Source of the DNA: Paralithodes platypus
Taxonomy: Eukaryota > Arthropoda > Malacostraca > Decapoda > Lithodidae
NCBI GenBank assembly: GCA_032716605.1
Contig: CM064560.1
Span: forward strand, 18,583,441-18,647,440
Reading direction: 5' to 3'
DNA: 64,000 bases
Shown here: piece by piece, positions 20,492 through 32,105 of the stretch
Layout of the letters: each line of letters starts with the position of its first letter
How positions within the stretch are numbered: position 1 is the stretch's first letter
Notes under the pieces: model-generated
Told to the model about the DNA's origin: nothing
The model's database searches: none
Seen by the model: the letters and a program-made list of their open reading frames with translations, nothing else
Made by a program: the position numbers and the translations under genes

Positions 20492-22705
20492 CGCACTTGT
20501 CTCATAATTTACTTTACTCTCTGTCTACATTTACTGATGTTAAAAGTTAAAGTTTCACCCCACCTTGGCTCTGAATCAAGTCAAAACCAAGGGTAATAAA
20601 GAGCTTAGATGTCTGAGTATCTGTCAAAATAGTGAGAACAGGAAGAGTACACAGTGGTTACAGTTGCTCAGGCTAAAACATTTTAATCAATCAACAGCAT
20701 TCCTTGTTTCTTTTCTCAGATGAATGGTAGGGATGAATTTTGGCTTGAGGTTGCATATCTAAAGTGAGAACTGCCCCCATCAAGCACACCTACAGTAAGC
20801 ACACCAGTCCAAATGCTCCTGGGCTGAGTAATGCCACAGTACCCAATAATAAAATACATCTATTCCTCACTTAAAATTGGCTAACTTGGTGCTTCTCTGA
20901 CCGGCCAGACATGTACAAATCAATAACCTTTCAATTTATAAATGCCACCATGTCAGAGGAGTACTTCTCTATAAGAGGAATGCCTTTACAGTAGAATATG
21001 TACACAAAGACAAAGGTCACATGAATATACATATCTTACAATGTTGTCGATTGAAACTACTCTTACACACCAGGGTACAATAATGCTTCTCTATAACATT
21101 CCCAAACATCATCATCTCCGCCTCCTGGTATAGTTGTGCCACATCTGCCACACTCTCTCTAGCTCAACTCCAGGCTGTGGTATTCAATTACCAACAGGAA
21201 AATAAGGTGCAGAGAGAGAAAGAGAATTACCATAGACCCCCCGGACCGTATCAGGCCGGCAAGAAAGAAAGAGAGAGAGAGAGAGTGAGGGGAGGGGGAG
21301 GGGGAGTGGGAGTGAGTGAGAGTGAGAGAGGGGAGGGGGATAGAGTGAGAGAGGGGAGGGGGATAGAGAGAGAGGGGAGGGGGATAGAGAGAGAGAGAGG
21401 AGGGAAGATAGATAGAAGGAATAAGAGTGCGAGAGATACATAGAGAACCAGAGCCAGGTGCCAGTGTATGATTTATACATAACTAATCTATTTATGTTCT
21501 AGACTAATGATAATGATAGAGAAGTATTACCATACAACAATTACACCACACTACACTCTACTCAACTCTTAATCAAGTTTAATTAAAATAATTGGTGTTA
21601 ACTCATTATTCCTTGCCTACAGTAATCTATCCTCTTCTGTACCATTTTTCTCATGTCTGTTTATGTCTCCATTCTAATCGAGTCTGGGTTCATTGAGATA
21701 TATAGTACAGTATTCCCAAGTACTGTACAATCACTTTCAAGTCATTCTCCACTTTCTCAACATTAACTTTCTTCTTTCCATATAAAACAGAAATATTTTC
21801 AACAAAACTGAGGAAAGCTCGGGTTGAACCTTGCTTCACGTTATTTTTATTTCTTTTTTTATAGTAGAGATAATCAAACTCGAACTTGAGTAGGACATGA
21901 CCTTTGAGTATGATTGTACAATATACTATGGTTGGCTTATAATTCAATTTAGTATACAGTAATTATGAAACTGGAGATACTTTTAACCAAGAGACAGCAA
22001 TAGAGAAATATTCTTAAATACAGAAGAGGACAGATAATGCAAGAAATGCTGTTTAGTTTAATACACAAAATTACCTGAATCTTCACAATATTTACCATGG
22101 CATATCTATTCATACGTAAAACATATAATTCTCACACATAACAAGCATTACGGTATTTGATAATATGAATTTAGACACATGGAATGGTTTTGAAGAGATT
22201 GATGATGTAAAATCCATTTACTCAGGTTTTCATTCAATGGCCATTACAATATTTTACATCTAATGGTACACTGTTGAACAAATGATTATACACAGTTGTA
22301 GAGATCTGTCAACAGTAACCTAATTGATTTGACACGGGGAACTTTTTCTAAAACTAGATTACAGCACTTTGATCCTTACAAACAGTTCTAAAACTTTCTG
22401 TACAATACCAACTTTTCAGGTTATTCCACCTATCATCAGATAATTTCAATTAGATTAAAAAAGACCTATAGGATTCTTCATCATTATATTTGAATAAAAC
22501 TGTCAAGTTTAGCACAATCCTAGACAAAAATTTCATTCTCACATAGTTCCTTTCAAGGCTTTTTTAAAAGATAACCCCTGAAATAATACAGGCGAGGACG
22601 ACACGTCAGCAGAGATCCTATTTCAAATTCTAGCCAAAGGAAGTGCTCTTGGTGGCAGAGTCAGAGAAAACTATCCTCAACTGTAATACAGTACTGTACT
22701 ATCAG
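20492..22705. other. AT-rich non-coding DNA with one purine tract
   Basis: No gene or element ends were supported apart from the purine tract at 21208-21424. The region is stop-rich in all frames. Confidence 0.5.
21208..21424 (+). repeat. strand-asymmetric purine tract (GA, GGGA and GATA repeats)
   Basis: About 170 bp from 21255 is almost pure A/G, with (AGAG)n, repeated GAGGGGAGGGGGATAGAGAG units and a GATA-like end. Such mirror-repeat purine tracts can form triplex or G-quadruplex DNA. The long frames it creates on both strands are low complexity and not genes. Confidence 0.85.
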
Positions 22706-22709
22706 TTAA

Positions 22710-22919
22710 GCCGGTATCACACGAGCGCTTTTTCACTCAACATTTATCCTTAACACTGGTCTGGAAACTTATGGGGTAAACATTTATTATATTGCAGTTA
22801 CTTAAATTTATCTATCGTCAGTAGAGTTTCCGATACCAGTGCAAAATACTCCAGAAATGTTGCCAGAAAAATGTTGATCATAGAATGTTGACTATAAAAG
22901 CTCTCGTGTGATACCGGCT
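22710..22919 (+). mobile_element. MITE with CCGGTATCACACGAG inverted termini
   Basis: The ends GCCGGTATCACACGAGCGCT and AGCTCTCGTGTGATACCGGC are inverted repeats flanked by TTAA (22706-22709 and 22920-22923). Weaker relatives are at 38087-38296 and 40148-40403. Non-coding, about 210 bp. Confidence 0.75.
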
Positions 22920-23220
22920 TTAAGTAGAAGATCCCAGACTCTACCACCACCATGACACCAATAGCTAACTTGAAGACTGTTTAACACGGGCCCCATGGTT
23001 TCCACATACTCTACCAATGTTAGTTACGTCTTTGCTAAGCTGAATAAACTCATCTAATGTTAGACAGAATAATACAAAAATGTTCTTGTACTGAAGAGGT
23101 TAAAGTGCACCTAGGACTCTTGTATCACCTCTAGATTATGCAGGACTTTATCTGGTAATACAAGTACAAGTGACGGTTGATGATTATAGTGTTTGAGTGT
23201 GGACTGTGTACTGTACTATA

Positions 23221-23431
23221 GGTAGCACCAACGAACTTGACAATAATCTTGATCCCTAACCTCCATGTAACTCAAAAGGGCCTACTGTAGAGCAAACTGG
23301 CTGTAAATATCCACACCTATTTACTGGTGGACTCTTCCCAAATGATAGAAACTTCAGCCCGATTGCTTTAATTCGTTTCAGTTATAAGAAGTTAAGGGGT
23401 CAATATTATTGTCAAGTTCGCTGGCGTTACC
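23221..23431 (+). mobile_element. MITE family A (GGTAGCRCCAACGAACTTG termini)
   Basis: About 210 bp with long inverted termini, starting GGTAGCACCAACGAACTTGA and ending with its near complement through GGCGTTACC. Flanked by TA on both sides. Four copies are in the window (also 26974, 29993 and 38544). This one has the extra CTGTA at 23283-23289 absent from the others. Confidence 0.85.
23283..23289. other. TACTGTA footprint in MITE family A
   Basis: This copy reads GGCCTACTGTAGAGCAAA; the three sister copies read GGCCTAGARCAAA (or GACCTAGAG). The difference is exactly 5 bp at a TA. Confidence 0.85.
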
Positions 23432-23433
23432 TA

Positions 23434-23788
23434 TAAAGGTGTGTGTTTACGTCCCTTAGGTCCCACAACATAAAGCACAATGTGAACACTTTATGGATAT
23501 GTAGAAGTGCCTCAAACCCTCACATTGCTTAACTTCATCACAATAGTTGACAGATTTATATAATTCAATAAGCTTAGTGCCTGAACCTACTAGGTGCCTT
23601 TGTAATGATTATCTTAGGATGTATGATAAATAATATCAAATTAATAGTCATATTCACTGATCAAACCACACTTAATTCCAAGCAAGGTAACATTGGTACT
23701 CATTGCCTTTCCTTACAGTAGTTTGAAAGTCTAAAAACAGTATTTTCTCAAGAGGGTAATCAATTTGGTGGTGTATACAATACTATGG
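23434..23788. other. non-coding spacer
   Basis: AT-rich; nothing recognised. Confidence 0.5.
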
Positions 23789-23798
23789 GTGACTGGTT

Positions 23799-24018
23799 GT
23801 TGTTGTTGTCGTTCCCCAAGCTGCCTGGCCGAAAACAGCCCTGAGTCCATGGAAGGTCATGGCCACGGTCGGGCTTTCCCACAGAGCTTTCAAGGAATGT
23901 AGATTGTGTTGTTGGCGTAAGTGATTGTGTGAAATGCAATCTTCTATGATGTGTTTAATGGTATGGGGTGCTGTGTTACATCCCGGGCAGGTGTCGACGA
24001 CGGAGTCATCCGCTGGAT
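23799..24018 (-). mobile_element. 5'-truncated LINE 3' end with AAC tail
   Basis: Flanked by the 10-bp direct repeat GGTGACTGGT (23789-23798 and 24019-24028). On the minus strand it encodes the end of a LINE protein with a Cys/His motif (CPGCNTAPHTIKHIIEDC), then LKALWES and FGQAAWGT leading into an (AAC)n tail. The same 3' tail is carried by the retroposon at 7616-8043, so this is a fragment of its likely partner LINE. Confidence 0.8.
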
Positions 24019-24340
24019 GGTGACTGGTAATAATAAATACCAAACTGATGGAATGCACAAGCTGGTTAGTGTCTACTCAACTATATCTTGTGCAAACTTA
24101 TAATTCATTGTGATATTGTCTTTTAATTTCAGGATGATAGAATTATACAGAGAGGAATAACAAGACAAATATATCAAAGACATTAAGTTTTTAAATTAAT
24201 CTGCATCATTACACTGAGCACACTAAATAAATTTCTTTAAACAATATTACTGTACAGTATATTTAATAATAACCTGCAATAAACCATTATTTAGTAGTGG
24301 CCCATATTGTCTATGACATAAAGTATGTATGTATGTATGT

Positions 24341-24527
24341 ATGTACTCAGGCACATACCCCATAGCTGGGAATGGCCTACTCGAGACAGAGCTCGAACAG
24401 AAACAACAGGTAAAGTTCTCTTAGGGTCCAGGACCACTTTCGTGTTCCCTCGCCCCTTTCTCTGTCTCATCTAGTAGGTGAATTTTACAAGGGGAGGAGG
24501 ATTCCTAGCCCCCTGCCCCCAGAAGGA
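24341..24527 (+). repeat. dispersed repeat G, copy 1
   Basis: It matches 57752-57930 through ACATACCCCATAGCTGGG, AGGACCACTTT, GTTCCCTCGCCCCTTTCTCT and TAGTAGGTGAATTTTACAAG. It starts after a (GTAT)n run at 24322-24344. Class unknown; a 3' LINE or SINE tail is possible. Confidence 0.7.
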
Positions 24528-26973
24528 AAAGTAGGGCAGTAAAAGAGACGGACAGAAACGGCTGATGTTGGGTAGAGGATGCCAAACCTCACTCTGGATA
24601 GGACCTATATTATTATATGGCTTCTCTGGTCCATAGCCTAGCGAGTATAACTGGTCACGCCAGTTAACCATCACCTTAGCTGATGCTGTAAGATTTCACA
24701 AGGTTCATCACTGGATGTAGATGCCATTACTGTAAAAGACATAGTTACAGTGGAAGGAAATTAAAACAAAATCAAATTGTGCACTCTAGTTACTCTTTAG
24801 CCCTTCCCATCTATGTGTTGCTAGCTTTCCAGTGTCTTCCAGCATCATGTGGATCTTGGCCTCTGTTGACGGGCATCGACATGGAGTGGATGTGTTTTCT
24901 CCTGGTCTTTATTTGTCGTTTTCCTGAGTCCTGTTGTGCGCTTATCTCTAATAAGTTTTTGTTTTTCTGGATAATGTGGAGAGGTGCAGGAAGTTCTTTG
25001 CACTCAGACTAGATGTGCTTTCAGAATATTTCCCTGTTTCACCACCAGCCAATGTTTGATGCCACACCATATTGAATTGTAATTGTATATTAATTTCACT
25101 AATGTTTATTTAGGGCCAACTATCTGTCCTCTTCTCCTTTGTAGCTAGCCAAACAAGTTTTAACTTCCAGTGAGGCTTTTACTAAACTTGTGTGTGTTTT
25201 ACAGGCTTTATGGGTAAGTTATAATCTTTTTGGGCTAGCCTAACTGTTTAAGCGACATCCTGTTTCATGTTCATACATGATTTCCTCCATTAATTGATAT
25301 TCAGGAGGTTTTATATAAATTTTGATTGTGTTTGATGGTATCTTTTTATATATTATGCATACAGTATACTGTAGGCATATCCATGTCATGTGGCTACCTC
25401 GCAGATTCCGGAGCCTCGTGTACCAGTAATACTGTACATGTTTTTGGGCTGTCATTACAATTAATCCTGTTGGTCTGGTTAAATATTTCTACCATTTATA
25501 TAAACATTATCCCATACATACATACATGCATCAATATAAACATTTTTGAATAATTAAATTATCTTATTAATAATTTTTATTATTTATGAAACTACTGGTC
25601 AAGAGACCAGCTCTGTGCCTGCTCAGTTCTATCCAAGGGTCCTTGGAACCCTTGATCGGCTGGTTGAGCATTATCTATTTCTTAACGCAGTACATATTAC
25701 AATGACTCAGAGTAGGGTCTTGGTGCCAGGGCTGGTGCTTTTGGTCCTGCCCGGGTTTCTTTTAGACACAGGTTATATGGCAAACTATTGCTTAATTATA
25801 TTAATTGGACTTAATGACAGCTATGCCACCATTCTTTATACTAGTAGGGGCTAGAACATTAGTCAAGGTCCCCAGGTCGCCCAGATGTCTTCATTGACAC
25901 CAACCATTACATTAGTAGGGACGAAGACCCAGCCCTCCTAGCAACATCACCATTGCAGCCAGATCTCTTTGTGTGTTTTCCCACCTTTTAGTCACATTGT
26001 ATATCACGCAGCAGGATACGTGGGGCATATTCTTTAACAAAGCACAAATTTTTTTTTTTTTTTTCTTATTTCCATCTACTGTAATTCTTCTTCAGTAGTG
26101 GCATCTACACACCTAGTGACGTACCTTGAGAAATCTTACAGTACCGGTATCATCTATGATGATATATTGATGTTGACTGGCATGACTATAATTATACTCA
26201 CTAGGCTATGGGCCAGCAGAGCCATAAAATACTATTAGTATTATGTCATAGACTACAGGGACAATACTAAATATTAGGTTTTCCTCCCTTCCCTTCAGGT
26301 TGTCAAACCCTTAATCTGGGAATATGGTTGACAGTATCACACAAGTTAACTTGAGTACAGTACTTTCATTGTTCGTGCTTAACAATTATACTCATGCGTA
26401 AATAATTAATCTTGCCATTTTTATAATGAATAATATTTAAGAGTCTTGTACGTCTGAAAGAGCTTATATCTTACAGGATATTTGTAACACTATCCCATGC
26501 TAGTATATGTCTATTGTTGATGGTTCTATTTAAATACAATACCCAGTGGTGTTTTTAGTTTATGGTTCTAGAACATTGATGTACTAACTAACTAACTAAC
26601 TACATCTTAGTGCAATCATAATGATAAATAATTTTCTTGTTGATTACATTTTGTTTTAATGTGATAGTACCAGTACTTATAATAAAAGGTAAGACAAGTA
26701 TTTATCACTCAAAATACACACCTTTTCCTTTGAGTAATATTTACCAATCATGTACAGTCAACTTTAAAAATCACATCCTACCTTCTCCATCATTTCTACT
26801 TTATCTCTCCCTAGTAAAAGGATAATGAAAACCTCGACACACACAGACAAAGCCTATATATCCAGGCTTTGTTAGTTTTGATAAGGAGCAATATTTCCTT
26901 ATACTGTACTAAGAGAAGAGAATATACTGTAGTTGAAGTTGTGAAGGACAGGACTGTACCGTACTGTACTATA
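24528..26973. other. AT-rich non-coding DNA
   Basis: Several frames of 60-80 codons exist but have no recognisable domain and no splice-like context that I could support. A poly-T run lies at 26049-26063. No element ends were identified. Confidence 0.45.
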
Positions 26974-27182
26974 GGTAGCGCCAACGAACTTGACAATAAT
27001 CTTGATCCTGACCTCTCTGTAACTCAAAAGGGCCTAGAGCAAACTGGCTATAAATATCCATACCTATTTCCTAGTGGACTCTTCCCAAGTGATAGAAACG
27101 TCAGCCCGATTGCTTTCATTCAATTAAGTTATAAGAAGTTAAGGGGTCAAGATTATTGTCAAGTTTGCTGGCACTACTGTAT
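26974..27182 (+). mobile_element. MITE family A, second copy
   Basis: It starts GGTAGCGCCAACGAACTTGA and follows the family through the GTTATAAGAAGTTAAGGGGT block. Its right end is altered by an inserted CTGTA (TACTGTA at 27175-27181). Confidence 0.8.
27175..27181. other. TACTGTA footprint at MITE family A right end
   Basis: It reads GGCACTACTGTATGTATAG; sisters read GGCGCTACCTATA or GGCGTTACCTATA. Confidence 0.6.
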
Positions 27183-27993
27183 GTATAGAGGTGGCAGAGG
27201 AGCATGCACACCTTTCAAAACTATAAAGGACCGGGTGTAATGGCTTTACTAGGGAATTAATTGTTACACACTCTGACAATTAGTGCACAAAATCAACTAA
27301 AATACTACCTACAACAAATAGTAGAGCTAGATGAATAAATTTAGTCTAAATGAATGATAGTTAAAGTAATCATTTAGACACCAAATTAATTTATCTAACT
27401 TATAATTTATTGTGGGTATACTGTATTTTGTTCCTGGATATTACATACCAATTGGACCCAGCATCTATTTATCTATCTATTGCCGGATGCCTTACCCCCT
27501 TAATGAGGGTGGCCATACACAAAATGCCCCCAAGTGGACCTATCCCCTGTAAGAGGGACAACCCATGCCAGTTTACTGAAGGACTTACAGGATTGACCAC
27601 TCAACTTACGGTACGTCCGACTCCGAGGCATTCTATGAATCTTTTTAGCACTATTTTTCTGTAGTCGTGGGTGGCTAGTCCATCCACTAACCTGCTTGAT
27701 CCTAAGGTAAGCAGTATGGATTTGTATAAGGTTTACTCAGCACACAAACTGGCTAGTGTGCCATACTAGTGTTCCTGAGAATATTCAGTTTATGTTGTTC
27801 CTGCTTCCCACTGAGCCAGGTCATCAGGTGCATTATAAGGTAGTGTGTATGTAAGACAAACATTAATTTAGCTTATCAGGTTACTTTATGCATCCAAGTT
27901 TGGTCATTTGATTTAGTTTGTTTCAGATTATGCTAACCTTAACATATAATTTATTTCTGATATGAATATATCATGAGCTTGTGCATAAACCAT
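27183..27993. other. non-coding DNA
   Basis: Nothing firmly recognised. A stretch at 27470-27560 (TATCTATTGCCGGATGCC, then GTGGCC) has the look of a LINE or SINE tail but has no second copy here. Confidence 0.4.
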
Positions 27994-28120
27994 TAACTGT
28001 CTTGGTAGCGTAATGGTTAGTGCGCTGAATTTCGGTGTGAGTATCCTAGGTTTAAATCCTTGGAGGACCAACTACATGTATTCATTAGTTTCATTGATTT
28101 AATTAATTAGGTTTATTTGT
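27994..28120 (+). mobile_element. tRNA-headed SINE, copy 1
   Basis: The tRNA-like head has an A box in TAGCGTAATGGTTAGTGCG and a B box GGTTTAAATCC (28049-28059). A relative on the other strand at 33270-33385 shares the head and the AT-rich body after it (ACATGTATT, TTAATTAA). The arms do not pair as a functional tRNA. Confidence 0.7.
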
Positions 28121-28418
28121 AAGTTACTTGGTGGGTTGGTGATAATATGAAATTATTCATAGTCTGTTTACATATGTCAGATGAGCATAGCAAACTTAGC
28201 CGTGCTTAATTACTAACCTCGGAGCGGGTCAGCCAGGAGAATTGATCAGCTTTCCAAGGTCAAATTTACCTACAGTATACTAATGACCGTACAGACATAA
28301 TTACAACCTGGCTCAAGCACTGTATAATGAAGTAATAATCATTTACAATCCCCTTAACTTTATTTTCTACCACCAGCTGAAATCTTAAGTCAAAGGATTA
28401 GCGGACTGAAATACAGTA

Positions 28419-28877
28419 CAGTAAACCCTCGCTATCTCGGACTAATTGGGGGGAGACCCAGTCCGAGATGACCGAAAATCCGAGATGTCCGAAGTCCGAC
28501 TTATGTCCGACTAAGAGAGGAAAATGTCCGAATTGGATGAGGGAGTCCGAGCCACCAGAGAAAACGGAGACTTCCCTATCACTAACAATGTTGATTCAAG
28601 ATAAATTACAGTACCTGTACAGTATCCAGCAGACATATATTATAAATATCACTTTCCTTCTCCATTTCACTGTCCTTCTCCAACTCACTGTAGCCTTAGA
28701 TCTCGGAATTTTCCGAGATATATGACACCTGTCCGACAGACCATGTGGGCCCACAGAGTTTTCCCCTTACATCTCGGAATTTTCCGAGATATACGGCGAA
28801 CTTTCCGAGAGGCCGATGCCAGTCCGAGTAGTCCGGGTTTCCGACTTCTAGAGGTCCGAGATAGCGAGGGTTTACTG
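28419..28877. mobile_element. mariner/pogo-type MITE (CAGTAAACCCTCGCTATCTC termini)
   Basis: Perfect inverted termini of about 24 bp flanked by TA (28417-28418 and 28878-28879). The CAGTAAACCCTC start is typical of pogo/Tigger-type elements. It contains repeated CTCGGAATTTTCCGAGAT palindromes. Non-coding, 459 bp. Confidence 0.9.
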
Positions 28878-28879
28878 TA

Positions 28880-29650
28880 TTGGTGAATTTCATTCAAATT
28901 GTCCTTCCTCGGCTTAATACTTTCATCTGACGGTAATGAGAATCATTAAAACATTGTCATTGCCTCTAACACTTAATATTACTGTATGTTAGGGTCATTT
29001 AACTCAATAATTTTATTTTATATATTTATTTATTGAATTGTATTTTCTTATTTGTTTATATGTCACATGTAATCAAGTTAAAGACCAAGCAAACCAATGG
29101 TAATCTCTGCACCTAACTAATGGTTAAACTTCTTACTTAACCAAACATTATCCTACTACAAAATATTTATAATGTAAAAAATATGTATACTGTAGTTCTA
29201 CATTCACTTATATCACATATTCCTAATTAAACCTAATTGGTAGCCAATAATACGGCAAATCAAATATAAATAGGGCTGACTTTGGTGTTGAATGGCTTGC
29301 AACACTATTATACTAACACTAGGATATAGCTGTACAGTCACACTCAAAAGTTACGCACGTATATAACCAATATATTTAACAAAACTGAACAAAGCATTTA
29401 CAGATAGTTATATTATATTTGAGATGAATGTGTATCTCATATGCCTTGCCTCCACTACTGAAGGATGGCCCTGGCTGAGATAACTAATGTGTAAACAGTT
29501 AATGTAAGCTATGACTTTTATTGGTGACTATACAGCTTATGACAGGCCATGTTGACAGCCACTTCCTCCATCCCACTGTAACAACAACAACAACAACAGT
29601 CATACCAACAATATCTCACTAGGTCAAGTTCATCTTCCCTCACGGTTCTT
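28880..29650. other. AT-rich non-coding DNA
   Basis: No gene or element ends recognised; a short (AAC)n run lies at 29580-29598. Confidence 0.5.
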
Positions 29651-29728
29651 ATTTTGACAAGTTCTTTTGTCTTTATATTGTGTCATCCCTGATTTGGTTT
29701 GTTTGGTTTGCAAGTCTTACATTATAAA
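29651..29728 (+). repeat. dispersed repeat I, copy 1
   Basis: It matches 33602-33679 and, more weakly, 59214-59280 (GTTCTTTTG, CTTTATAT, GTGTC, TTTGGTTTG, CATTATA). Class unknown. Confidence 0.6.
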
Positions 29729-30084
29729 ACCAATATTTTTGGGGAGAACATACCAGGTTTTGTTGATGCTGTGCTCCTCTTATGTGTGGTAAGCCTTTGA
29801 GGTATAGTTAGCAAGCCTGTGAAAATGATTTGAGAGATGCTACTTCAGGGGACTGTTGAACGAGGAAAGTAGAGATCAGATCACCAAACCATACCCATGT
29901 AAAACATAGAACTGCCTTTCAACCCATACCAATACACTCAGGCTACTGTAAACCATCCAGGTCACCCCAGGACACAAATAACACTTACTCCAGGTAGCGC
30001 CAACGAACTTGACAATAATCTTGACCCCTGACCTCTCTGTAACTCAAAAGGGCCTAGAACAAACTGGCTGTAAATATCCACACA

Positions 30085-30091
30085 TACTGTA
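30085..30091. other. TACTGTA footprint in MITE family A
   Basis: It reads CACACATACTGTATATCCTGG where sisters read CACACCTATTTCCTAG or CACACCTATTACCTGG. Confidence 0.75.
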
Positions 30092-30147
30092 TATCCTGGT
30101 AGACTCTTCCCAAATGATAGAAACGTCAGCCCGATTGCTTTTATTAA

Positions 30148-30585
30148 CCCGTACAGCCCCAGCGACGCGCCTGACGCGTCGGCGATGTATGTAACGCACA
30201 GCCCCAGAGACGCGCCTGGCGCGTCACCCTAATTGCGCCGACCGTGACCTCAGGTGTAGCCACTCAAGAGGGCTCAGATTTGTATGGGAACTGTGTACGT
30301 ATCCCACGCAACCGTGCCGATGGTTGAAAACTCTCAAAGTCCACGTGCGTGCGCGCGAGCGCGCAATAACCTGTTTTTTTGGGATAATTGCCTTCAATTT
30401 TTTACTCTTGTAAAATCCGTTTTCGGGGTCTCTGTAGGACCATTTTTTAAGCTTTTTGAGCGGTTTTTCGTGGTTTTTCCTTCATTCCTAACCCATTCGC
30501 TATTGTTTCTGGAATAAAACCATTTTTTGAAAACCGGCCGGGTTCTGGTGCGCAAACATTACAAAACTAGCCGGGGCTCCACGGG
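30148..30585. mobile_element. TTAA element family C
   Basis: Termini CCCGTACAGCCCC and GGGGCTCCACGGG are inverted, bounded by TTAA at 30144-30147 and 30586-30589. The left part carries two copies of a CAGCCCCAG-GACGCGCC-GCGTC unit with nested palindromes. Non-coding. The CCC start fits the piggyBac type. Confidence 0.8.
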
Positions 30586-30589
30586 TTAA

Positions 30590-31070
30590 CCCTTAATTGG
30601 CGGCGCGCAACTTATGTCGTGTGAAATAAATATGGACTAAGTGGCGGTTCACAACTTATGTTGTGTGCCATTTTCACCACGTAATGTTGCTGAGAGAGAG
30701 AGATGAGTGGTGGGAGGAGCGTAGCAAGCGTATGACTGCTCTAGACCACACCGGCGGACCTACTGACATGAATCCCATCCTCCTCCACCCTCTCACACTC
30801 GCTACACAGGGAATTATATAGGGAAAGTACCTAATTACATGGTTTTTGCACTCGTGTTGCGCGATCGTTGCAAGAGAACCAGTGGTTGTACAAGGATGGT
30901 TGGGGTGTCATTGGAAAGCTCTGTTTATGCCCTTTCAGGGATAGATACTTGTTTTACGCTCTGGGTCTTCTTTAGGCATGAAAATGATCACGTAAACAAC
31001 CCTATTTAGGGTAAAAAACACCCCGCTGGGCGCTACGGTCAAATAGACCACCTAGCCCGCTAAATAAGGG
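30590..31070. mobile_element. TTAA element family D, copy 1
   Basis: Termini CCCTTAATTGGCGG and CCGCTAAATAAGGG are inverted, bounded by TTAA at 30586-30589 and 31071-31074. A second copy at 54943-55422 shares the full interior (GTAATGTTGCTGAGAGAGAG, CTTTCAGGGATAGATACTTG). Non-coding, about 480 bp. Confidence 0.85.
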
Positions 31071-31139
31071 TTAATTTAGAGTTATAAGAAGTTAAGGGAT
31101 CAAGATTATTGTCAAGTTCGTTGGCGCTACCTATACCGT

Positions 31140-31225
31140 TCTGTATAGTACTTCCCTGTTCAGGAATCCAACCTGGACATTTTGGGTTGTGAGCTGAATG
31201 CACTAACCATTGCACCACAAACCAC
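31140..31225 (-). mobile_element. tRNA-headed SINE fragment
   Basis: The minus strand reads GTGGTGCAATGGTTAGTGC (A box) and GGTTGGATTCC (B box), about 30 nt apart. It abuts the end of the family-A MITE. No body or tail is recognisable, so it may be only the head. Confidence 0.55.
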
Positions 31226-31276
31226 CTCAAAAAAGCTATCTATCTATGTATCTATATACTCAAGCCCAATCCCCAC

Positions 31277-31354
31277 TTTTTCTATTTTTGTTTCTTTTCT
31301 TTTTTCCTTCTTTTCCCCCTTTTTTTTTGGGGGGGGGGGGGGGGGGGGGGGGGG
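31277..31354 (+). repeat. T-rich tract and 26-nt G-run
   Basis: About 50 bp of pyrimidine (T with some C) runs into 26 consecutive G at 31329-31354. This is low complexity, and the frames across it are artefacts. Confidence 0.85.
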
Positions 31355-31464
31355 CTCAAAACAGAGCCAGAAAAGGGACAACACAACAACCTCAAAATAA
31401 CCCCAAAATATGACTTGTATTAGATGTTACAGTGAGATGAAGGAACTGAGTTTGCATGTATTAA

Positions 31465-31777
31465 GGGGGGATGGGCCGCTTTTCTGGACCACTTTCTCCC
31501 TCATGTTTAGCCCCATTAGTTAGTCGATTTTTTTACTTTTTGCCCCATTTCTTCGTCAATATTTAGACCTTTCGTGCTATTTAGGTGTAGATTTTTTCCC
31601 TGGCGAACAAAGCCTGTAATGTTGGAAGAACCTTTTCTACCGAAAAATGTACAAATTAATCTAGAAGGGGGATCTAATGGATGTTTTTTTAAATGTGATA
31701 AGAGGTCTAGGGAGGAAACTAGAAAAATAATGAATACTGTACATGCAAAAACCGGCCAAAAAGTGAACCATCCCCCC
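31465..31777 (+). mobile_element. TTAA-type MITE family 1
   Basis: Bounded by TTAA at 31461-31464 and 31778-31781, with termini GGGGGGATGGGCC and CCATCCCCCC. A TACTGTA at 31735-31741 is extra relative to sister copies. The DIRS target part reads GGCGAACAAAGCCTG, with a small deletion. Confidence 0.85.
31735..31741. other. TACTGTA footprint in MITE family 1
   Basis: It reads TGAATACTGTACATGC; the sister at 18725-18740 reads CAAATACATGG and that at 19850 reads TGAATGCATGC. Confidence 0.75.
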
Positions 31778-31922
31778 TTAAAACAAGCATTATTCCTCCA
31801 AAGACCTAAGCTAAAAATCAACTACCACTTATTACCATCAACACCAACAACAAAGATTATTAACAAATTAATAGCATTAGCCTATTAACACCACACCAAA
31901 TCTCAGATATTTTCATAATTAA

Positions 31923-32105
31923 CCCTTGGAGTACCAGCGACGTGTGTTATTATATCTTGCAGCTTAGGAATGATCTGTGGTAGTTGAATGGGTTGGTTTA
32001 GATAGTTTGGAGCCTCATTATTGATAGAGGTCCTTCCTAAGCTGAATGAAATCGTGTAATACTTGCCAGATTATGATGATAACGACGTCCCTGGTACAGT
32101 ATGGG
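31923..32105 (+). mobile_element. TTAA element family E
   Basis: Termini CCCTTGGAGTACCAGCGACG and CGTCCCTGGTACAGTATGGG, bounded by TTAA at 31919-31922 and 32106-32109. Other copies are near 33685, 39937, 54875 and 59696. About 185 bp, non-coding; AGGTCCTTCCTAAGCTG is diagnostic. Confidence 0.75.

Larger units (their letters stand above)
29993..31131 (+). mobile_element. MITE family A split by two TTAA elements in tandem
   Basis: The left half (29993-30143) and right half (31075-31131) form one family-A MITE. Between them are two different TTAA elements (30148-30585 and 30590-31070) sharing the TTAA at 30586-30589. The uninterrupted copy at 38544-38750 reads ATTAATTTAGAG at this point, showing that one TTAA became the target. 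Confidence 0.9.

Noticed and set aside
21177..21480. Arg/Glu/Gly and Ser/Leu/Pro-rich frames on opposite strands
   Set aside because: They are translations of the purine tract and low complexity.
24779..25012. A 77-codon hydrophobic, Cys-rich frame resembling a secreted or membrane peptide
   Set aside because: No signal-cleavage context, no homologue recognised and no supporting exon signals.
27994..28075. Functional tRNA gene
   Set aside because: A and B boxes are present but the acceptor arms do not pair well and the body is shared with another SINE copy at 33270-33385.
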